DNA of 64,000 nucleotides, taken from NCBI RefSeq assembly GCF_032334255.1, contig NZ_JAUHMF010000001.1, positions 868,001 through 932,000 of the forward strand, in the 5' to 3' direction. Each line of letters starts with the position of its first letter. The first letter of the stretch is position 1. Below the pieces are notes generated by a model. The model made no database searches and was not told the DNA's origin. It saw only the letters and a program-made list of their open reading frames with translations. Position numbers and translations under genes: made by a program. Positions 59,254 through 64,000 of the stretch are shown here, in pieces. The DNA is from Thermanaerothrix solaris. Its GTDB lineage: Bacteria; Chloroflexota; Anaerolineae; Anaerolineales; Anaerolineaceae.

Positions 59254-62200
59254 TTAGTCGCCGGTGATATTGGCCATAGAGACGCTCTTGGAGAAGATTC
59301 CATCCACCTTGAAGCGATCAGGATGGAAACCTGTGCCAGCCGGGATGAGTTTACCAATGATCACGTTCTCTTTCAAGCCGTAAAGCGGGTCCACCGCACC
59401 CGCAATGGCTGCTCCGGCTAATACTTTGATCGTGTGCTGGAAGGAGGCCGCTGAGAGGAACGAATCGGTGCTCAACGAGGCTTTGGTGATTCCTAAGAGC
59501 ACCTCAACGTAGCGAGCGGGTTGCTTGCCCTCAGCGATCAACTGCTCGTTGACGCGGCGGATTTCCAGCCGATCCACCAAATCCATTGGCAGGTAGGGCG
59601 AATCTCCTGGCCGGATGACCTGAACGCGTCCCATCATCTTGCGGATGATCACCTCAAAGTGTTTATCGTTGATGTTCTGCCCTTGCGCACGGTAAACCTT
59701 CTGGATTTCCGAGAGCAGATACATCTGGCAGGCTTCACGCCCTTTCACCCGTAGGATCATATGCGGATTAAGTGAGCCCTCGGTCAAAGGTTGGCCCGCC
59801 TCAACATGGTCACCATCGCGAATGAGCAGGCGCGCCGTGCTGGGGATTTCATATTCCTCAGCCTCTTTCTGTTCGTAAGAGACAATCACGCGCCGCCCTT
59901 CCAAGCGCACCCGACCGCTGTGTTGAGCCGTGATTACCGCCTCACCCTGGGTAGCAATTGGATCACCGATTTTCACTTCACCCTCATCGGTGACGTTTAT
60001 CTCCCAACCCTCAGGTACGTCATACTCATCGCTGACCATTTCGGAGTGCTCAACGCGCACTACGCGCTGGTCAGAGTAACGATCAGATTGAATGATCTTT
60101 GCTGTACCGGAAATACGTGCCATGACCGCTTCACCCTTAGGCTGGCGGCGAGCCTCAAAGAGTTCTTCCACGCGCGGCAGACCGGTCGTGATGTCACCAC
60201 CCGCAGCTACACCACCGGTGTGGAACGTGCGCAGGGTCAACTGCGTACCCGGCTCACCAATGGACTGAGCTGCCACAATTCCTACCGCCGCGCCCAACTC
60301 AACCATCTTACCCCGACCCAGGTCCATACCGTAACAATGGGCACAGACCCCGTGCACCAATTCACAGGTAAGCGGCGAGCGCACCTTGACCTCATCAATA
60401 CCAGCGGCCAAAATCTTACGGATCAAATCATGATCCAGCATCTGATTGCGTTCCGCCAACACCTCACCGGTCAAAGGATGCACCACGCGCGCTGCGGTCA
60501 GACGACCATATAAGCGGCTCGCCATGGATTGCCCTGCCACATCGTCTGACTTGCGGATCCAAATACCTTCCTGGGTGCCGCAGTCCACCTCATTGACAAT
60601 GATATCCTGGGCTACATCCACCAAGCGGCGGGTCAGATAACCGGCATCTGCGGTACGCAAGGCGGTATCCGCCAAACCCTTGCGGGCACCGTGGGTGGAG
60701 ATGAAGTACTCCAACGCGGTCAAACCTTCGCGGAAGTTGGACTGAATCGGCAAGCGAATAATGCGTCCCGCCGGATCCGCCATCAATCCGCGCATACCCG
60801 CTAACTGCGAGATCGGCCCAAAGCCACCTTTGGTGGCGCCACTGTTAGCCATAATAGCCAGGTTGCCGTTTGGATCCATGACGCGGCGCACTGCTTCAGC
60901 CACCTCTTTGGTGGTTTGCTGCCAAATTTCAATTTCACGTTCATTGCGTTCCTGTTCGGTAAGCAAGCCGCGGCGGAAAGCACGTTGCACTTCATCCACA
61001 CGCTGGTGAGCCTTGGCCAGGATCTCCTGCTTTTCTGGCGGCATGGTGATATCCTCTACCGCCAGCGTCGCACCCGAACGCATCGCGTATTCAAAGCCAA
61101 TGTCCTTAATGCGGTCAGCAACGACTGTGGTAACCTCTTCGCCGCAGAGTTCATAGACTTGCGCGATGAGATCTTTTACTCCGCCTTTATCAAGCGCTTC
61201 ATTGACAAACTGCACCTCTTCCGGCAGGATACGATTGAACAACGCGCGCCCAACTGTGGTTTCAATAAGGGCCTGCCGTGGCGCTGATAGGCGGTTGCCC
61301 TGATCATCGTACCAAGTTTTGACCCGTAGACGGATATTCGTGTGAACTTCAACCTGCTCGAGGTGATATGCTAACTCCACCTCATCCAAATCAGCAAAGA
61401 CCCGTCCATCCCCGCGGTGGGATTTGTTGTCTTCCATGGTAAGGTAATAAACCCCGAGCACCATATCCTTGGACGGGCTGATGATCGGCTCGCCATCCGC
61501 TGGCTTGAGCAGGTTCTTGGAAGACAGCATCAAGTTGCGCGCTTCCCAGACGGCTTTTTCGGAAAGTGGCACATGAACGGCCATCTGGTCACCGTCGAAG
61601 TCGGCGTTGAAGGCGGTGGTAACCAAGGGATGAAGTTGAATCGCGCTACCTTCAATCAACACCGGTTCAAACGCCTGAATACCTAAACGGTGCAGAGTCG
61701 GTGCACGGTTGAGCAATACCGGGCGCTCCTTAATAACCTCTTCCAAGACTTCCCAAACCTCAGGGCGATTGCGCTCAATTAAACGGCGCGCGCCTTTGAC
61801 ATTAGCGGCATAATTATGCTGTACCAAACGTGCAATGACGAAGGGGCGGAATAGTTCCAGCGCCATGGTCTTGGGCAAACCACACTGATAAAGTTTCAGG
61901 GTTGGCCCAACGACAATCACAGAGCGACCCGAGTAGTCCACACGCTTACCCAGCAGGTTGCGGCGGAAACGCCCCTTCTTACCCTTTAGCATATCACTTA
62001 GGGATTTGAGTTCACGGCGTCCCCGGCGCGAGAGAGCTTTACCGCGCTGTGAGTTATCAATGAGGGAATCCACCGCCTCCTGTAGCATACGTTTCTCGTT
62101 ACGCACAATCACGTCTGGCGCACCCAATTCGAGCAAACGCTTGAGGCGGTTATTGCGGTTAATAACTCGCCGATAGAGATCGTTGAGATCAGACGTAGCA

Positions 62201-63480
62201 AAACGCCCACCATCCAATTGCACCATGGGGCGCAAATCAGGCGGGATGACCGGTAAGACCTGCAAGATCATCCACTCGGGACGGTTGCCCGATCGGCGAA
62301 ATGCCTCAACCACTTTGAGGCGCGTGGTAGCCTTCTTACGCTTCTGCTTGCTCTTGGAGGTGCGCACCTCATGCCATAGGTCTTCGGCCAATTTGTCCAG
62401 GTCTAAACGACGCAAAATATCATAGAAGGCTTCCGCACCCATGTCGGCACGGAACACCTGCCCCCAACGCGATTTCAACTCGCGATAGCGGCTTTCGGTC
62501 AGGAAGGTAAAGGGGCGCAGTTCCTGCAATTCATCCCGCTGGCGCGCGCTACTGCTCTGCGCCGCCACCGACTGATCCTCGAGCTCGCTTCGCAAGGCTT
62601 CCATTTCCATCTCAGCCTGCGCTCGAATCTCTTCGATCTGCATCTTAATTTGTTCGAGTTCACGCTGGAACTGCTCGCGGAATTCGTTCTCCAATTCTTC
62701 CAGGTGCTCTTTAACCACCCGCTGCACCCGCCCAATATGCTGTGGGGTGATCGTCTCCCCGGCAGCGGCAATTTCGACATTCGCCGAAGTAAAGACCACC
62801 GGCACACGCACCACTGTTCCTACTTTCTCCTGCAGCATTCGTTCCAGGGACTGCCCTTCCTGGATCACTGGCTCTAAGCGGGATGCAATTTGCTCATCGC
62901 GACGGGCTTCCATTTCAGCCCGCTGCTGATTCAACTCGGCGATGCGGCGATCGCGTGCCTGTTTGACTTCAAGAATACGTTTATTAAGTTCAGCCGCTTT
63001 TTGGCGCTCCGATACAGTGATTTCATCTTCCATACGCTTGAGCACCTTCTGGCGTGCTTCTTCATCCACGTAGGTGACAATATACTGGGCAAAATAAAGC
63101 ACGCGATCCAGGTTTCGGCGCGAGATATCCAATAGCAAGCCAAGGTAAGAAGGCACACGCCGCGTGTACCAGATGTGAGCCACCGGAGAGGCTAATTCAA
63201 TATGCCCCATGCGTTCACGGCGCACTGAAGACCGCGTGACTTCTACTCCACACTTGTCGCAAACAATGCCTTTATAACGTGGATTTTTATACTTACCGCA
63301 GTAGCATTGATAATCTTTGGTTGGGCCAAAGATGGCCTCGCAAAAGAGCCCATCTTTTTCGGGGCGCAGCCGACGATAGTTAATCGTTTCGGGTTTGAGG
63401 ACTTCGCCATACGACCAGGACCGAATCGTCTCCGGAGAGGCCAAGCTGATTCGAAGGGCAATCAGGCTTTTCGTTTCCAC
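59254..63480 (-). CDS. rpoC: RNA polymerase beta-prime subunit
   Basis: This 1408-residue subunit has all core motifs: first zinc site CYCGKYKNPRYKGIVCDKCG, active-site NADFDGDQMAVHVPLS, the bridge/trigger region (SGATKGGFGPISQLAGMRGL, GARKGLADTALRTADAGYLT) and the second zinc site (TCELVHGVCAHCYG). An insert of roughly 190 residues (about 125-315), rich in Glu, Arg and Gln and coiled-coil-like, lies after the zinc region. The GTG at 63480 follows GAGGAGG; an upstream in-frame start to 63573 has no such site. rpoB is not adjacent, a histidine kinase gene lies upstream instead, and two promoters sit between. Confidence 0.97.
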   Translation of the reverse strand: METKSLIALRISLASPETIRSWSYGEVLKPETINYRRLRPEKDGLFCEAIFGPTKDYQCYCGKYKNPRYKGIVCDKCGVEVTRSSVRRERMGHIELASPVAHIWYTRRVPSYLGLLLDISRRNLDRVLYFAQYIVTYVDEEARQKVLKRMEDEITVSERQKAAELNKRILEVKQARDRRIAELNQQRAEMEARRDEQIASRLEPVIQEGQSLERMLQEKVGTVVRVPVVFTSANVEIAAAGETITPQHIGRVQRVVKEHLEELENEFREQFQRELEQIKMQIEEIRAQAEMEMEALRSELEDQSVAAQSSSARQRDELQELRPFTFLTESRYRELKSRWGQVFRADMGAEAFYDILRRLDLDKLAEDLWHEVRTSKSKQKRKKATTRLKVVEAFRRSGNRPEWMILQVLPVIPPDLRPMVQLDGGRFATSDLNDLYRRVINRNNRLKRLLELGAPDVIVRNEKRMLQEAVDSLIDNSQRGKALSRRGRRELKSLSDMLKGKKGRFRRNLLGKRVDYSGRSVIVVGPTLKLYQCGLPKTMALELFRPFVIARLVQHNYAANVKGARRLIERNRPEVWEVLEEVIKERPVLLNRAPTLHRLGIQAFEPVLIEGSAIQLHPLVTTAFNADFDGDQMAVHVPLSEKAVWEARNLMLSSKNLLKPADGEPIISPSKDMVLGVYYLTMEDNKSHRGDGRVFADLDEVELAYHLEQVEVHTNIRLRVKTWYDDQGNRLSAPRQALIETTVGRALFNRILPEEVQFVNEALDKGGVKDLIAQVYELCGEEVTTVVADRIKDIGFEYAMRSGATLAVEDITMPPEKQEILAKAHQRVDEVQRAFRRGLLTEQERNEREIEIWQQTTKEVAEAVRRVMDPNGNLAIMANSGATKGGFGPISQLAGMRGLMADPAGRIIRLPIQSNFREGLTALEYFISTHGARKGLADTALRTADAGYLTRRLVDVAQDIIVNEVDCGTQEGIWIRKSDDVAGQSMASRLYGRLTAARVVHPLTGEVLAERNQMLDHDLIRKILAAGIDEVKVRSPLTCELVHGVCAHCYGMDLGRGKMVELGAAVGIVAAQSIGEPGTQLTLRTFHTGGVAAGGDITTGLPRVEELFEARRQPKGEAVMARISGTAKIIQSDRYSDQRVVRVEHSEMVSDEYDVPEGWEINVTDEGEVKIGDPIATQGEAVITAQHSGRVRLEGRRVIVSYEQKEAEEYEIPSTARLLIRDGDHVEAGQPLTEGSLNPHMILRVKGREACQMYLLSEIQKVYRAQGQNINDKHFEVIIRKMMGRVQVIRPGDSPYLPMDLVDRLEIRRVNEQLIAEGKQPARYVEVLLGITKASLSTDSFLSAASFQHTIKVLAGAAIAGAVDPLYGLKENVIIGKLIPAGTGFHPDRFKVDGIFSKSVSMANITGD

Positions 63481-63529
63481 AAATACGCCTCCTCTAGCAA
63501 ATAACTTTTTTGACGTTAAACAAGATACA

Positions 63530-63554
63530 CGCGTGAGACTCAAAGTCTCATGCG
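63530..63554 (-). other. Hairpin in rpoC leader
   Basis: An 11-bp stem (63530-63540 with 63544-63554, one G-U) and a 3-nt loop lie about 50 nt upstream of the rpoC GTG. No immediate U-run follows. It may be a leader regulatory element. Confidence 0.4.
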
Positions 63555-63600
63555 TTTGAGTTCGCCTGAGCATTAACCATTAGCATGCATGCAAAATCAA

Positions 63601-63609
63601 ATTATAACA
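63601..63609 (-). promoter_or_regulatory. rpoC promoter P2 (extended -10)
   Basis: TGT followed by TATAAT on the minus strand (63609-63601); start near 63594, leader about 114 nt. The -35 is weak. Confidence 0.5.
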
Positions 63610-63676
63610 CGAAAATCGTTCTTTGTATCCCCACTGGCGAAATTTTAAGGTTTTGGAGAAACTATTTCTTACGCTT

Positions 63677-63685
63677 ATTATACCA
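63677..63685 (-). promoter_or_regulatory. rpoC promoter P1 (extended -10, at histidine kinase stop)
   Basis: TGG followed by TATAAT on the minus strand (63685-63677) overlaps the stop codon of the upstream histidine kinase. It would add a longer rpoC leader. Confidence 0.35.
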
Positions 63686-64000
63686 AAGATTCACTTTTTT
63701 CAGGGTCAAGAGGCAATTCAACATAAAAAACACTCCCCTTACCAAGTTGGCTTTCTACCCATATCCGCCCATGGTGGCGCTCAACAATAGATTTGACAAT
63801 GGCTAAGCCTAACCCCGTGCCTCGTTGCTCATATGCCTCGCGCCGCCCACTGCGGTAGAATTTCTCAAACAAGCGTGGAAGATCCAGCGGGGCAATACCA
63901 ATCCCATTATCGCGCACCGCAAACGTGACATAACCATTGTTATACGTTGTTATCACACTTACTTCACCCTGAAGTCGTGTGTATTTAATAGCATTATCCA
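63678..64000 (-). CDS. Sensor histidine kinase, C-terminal part (start beyond window)
   Basis: The visible ~107 residues are the end of an HATPase domain: DNAIKYTRLQGEVSV (N box) at the window edge, DNGIGIAPLDLPRLFEKFYR (G1 and F boxes), and QRGTGLGLAIVKSIVERHHG (G2). The C-terminus is short (SESLV). The 5' part with sensor and phospho-acceptor His lies beyond base 64000. It precedes rpoC on the same strand, with a -10 box across its stop. Confidence 0.93.
   Translation of the reverse strand, partial: DNAIKYTRLQGEVSVITTYNNGYVTFAVRDNGIGIAPLDLPRLFEKFYRSGRREAYEQRGTGLGLAIVKSIVERHHGRIWVESQLGKGSVFYVELPLDPEKSESLV

Noticed and set aside
59791..60513. 240-codon plus-strand frame inside rpoC
   Set aside because: Antisense to conserved rpoC motifs; explained by codon bias of rpoC.
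1..64000. tRNA, rRNA, CRISPR arrays, insertion sequences or prophage
   Set aside because: No cloverleaf, regular spacer arrays, transposase, integrase or structural phage genes were recognised by eye; a covariance-model search for tRNAs could still find one.

Overview
The window reads as the chromosome of a Chloroflexota bacterium, most likely class Anaerolineae. That is an inference from gene content: a glyA-gcvT fusion, lipoproteins carrying CapA domains, an NBR1-Ig-like lipoprotein, a CpXC protein, an S8 peptidase with a PA domain, and a yvcK-gap-pgk operon. Base composition is moderate, with about half G+C by eye. Genes are dense, strand switches are frequent, and many pairs overlap by ATGA. 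I see no rRNA, tRNA, CRISPR array, phage or insertion sequence.

Layout. 1-3491 (minus): yvcK, gap and pgk (cut by the window edge), a central carbon operon. 3600-8187 (plus): class III aminotransferase overlapping a GAF-PAS histidine kinase, then a CpXC coiled-coil protein. 8211-11716 (minus): cydD-cydC. 11822-12400: bioY. 12449-14564 (minus): phosphoglucose/phosphomannose isomerase and an NBR1-Ig lipoprotein. 14696-15520: NYN plus cold-shock-like protein. 15517-19590 (minus): two related CapA lipoproteins and a cyclase. 19700-22445: thiolase and yifB. 22589-28743: formate dehydrogenase module (fdhD, mobA opposite, HoxF-like, HoxU-like, fdhA). 28801-32358: a secreted subtilase behind an elaborate leader RNA. 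32505-32849: DUF4870 protein. 32925-37478 (minus): marR and a two-gene ABC exporter. 37576-38206: small helical protein and a glutaredoxin-like protein. 38228-39907 (minus): ECF sigma factor, DegV protein and a one-pass membrane protein. 40114-45676: lipase-like hydrolase, glyA-gcvT fusion and a LysN-like aminotransferase. 45758-47524 (minus): TGS-uridine kinase. 47655-54562 (minus): maltodextrin-type ABC transporter with a GH57 lipoprotein. 54897-59179 (plus): lipoate ligase/PhnD pair, sanA/HD pair and a TIM-barrel/SnoaL protein. 59254-64000 (minus): rpoC and the 3' end of a histidine kinase.

How it fits together. The cell appears to import and hydrolyse alpha-glucans (MalEFG-like plus GH57), run glycolysis/gluconeogenesis, oxidise formate with NAD(P) through a diaphorase-linked molybdopterin enzyme, and handle one-carbon units with GlyA-GcvT.

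The most distinctive signals are regulatory. (1) Two leaders, ahead of the subtilase and ahead of malE, carry long sequences complementary to the 16S rRNA 3' end, far upstream of the true start. They recall the STAB-SD mRNA stabilisers of Bacillus. The subtilase leader also has a 23-codon ORF running through a terminator. (2) At least eight first genes of transcription units have a -10 box ending 6-10 nt before the start codon and no Shine-Dalgarno, implying leaderless mRNAs. (3) The ECF sigma gene has its Shine-Dalgarno inside a hairpin. (4) The two CapA lipoproteins appear to fuse a periplasmic-binding-like domain to a CapA domain.
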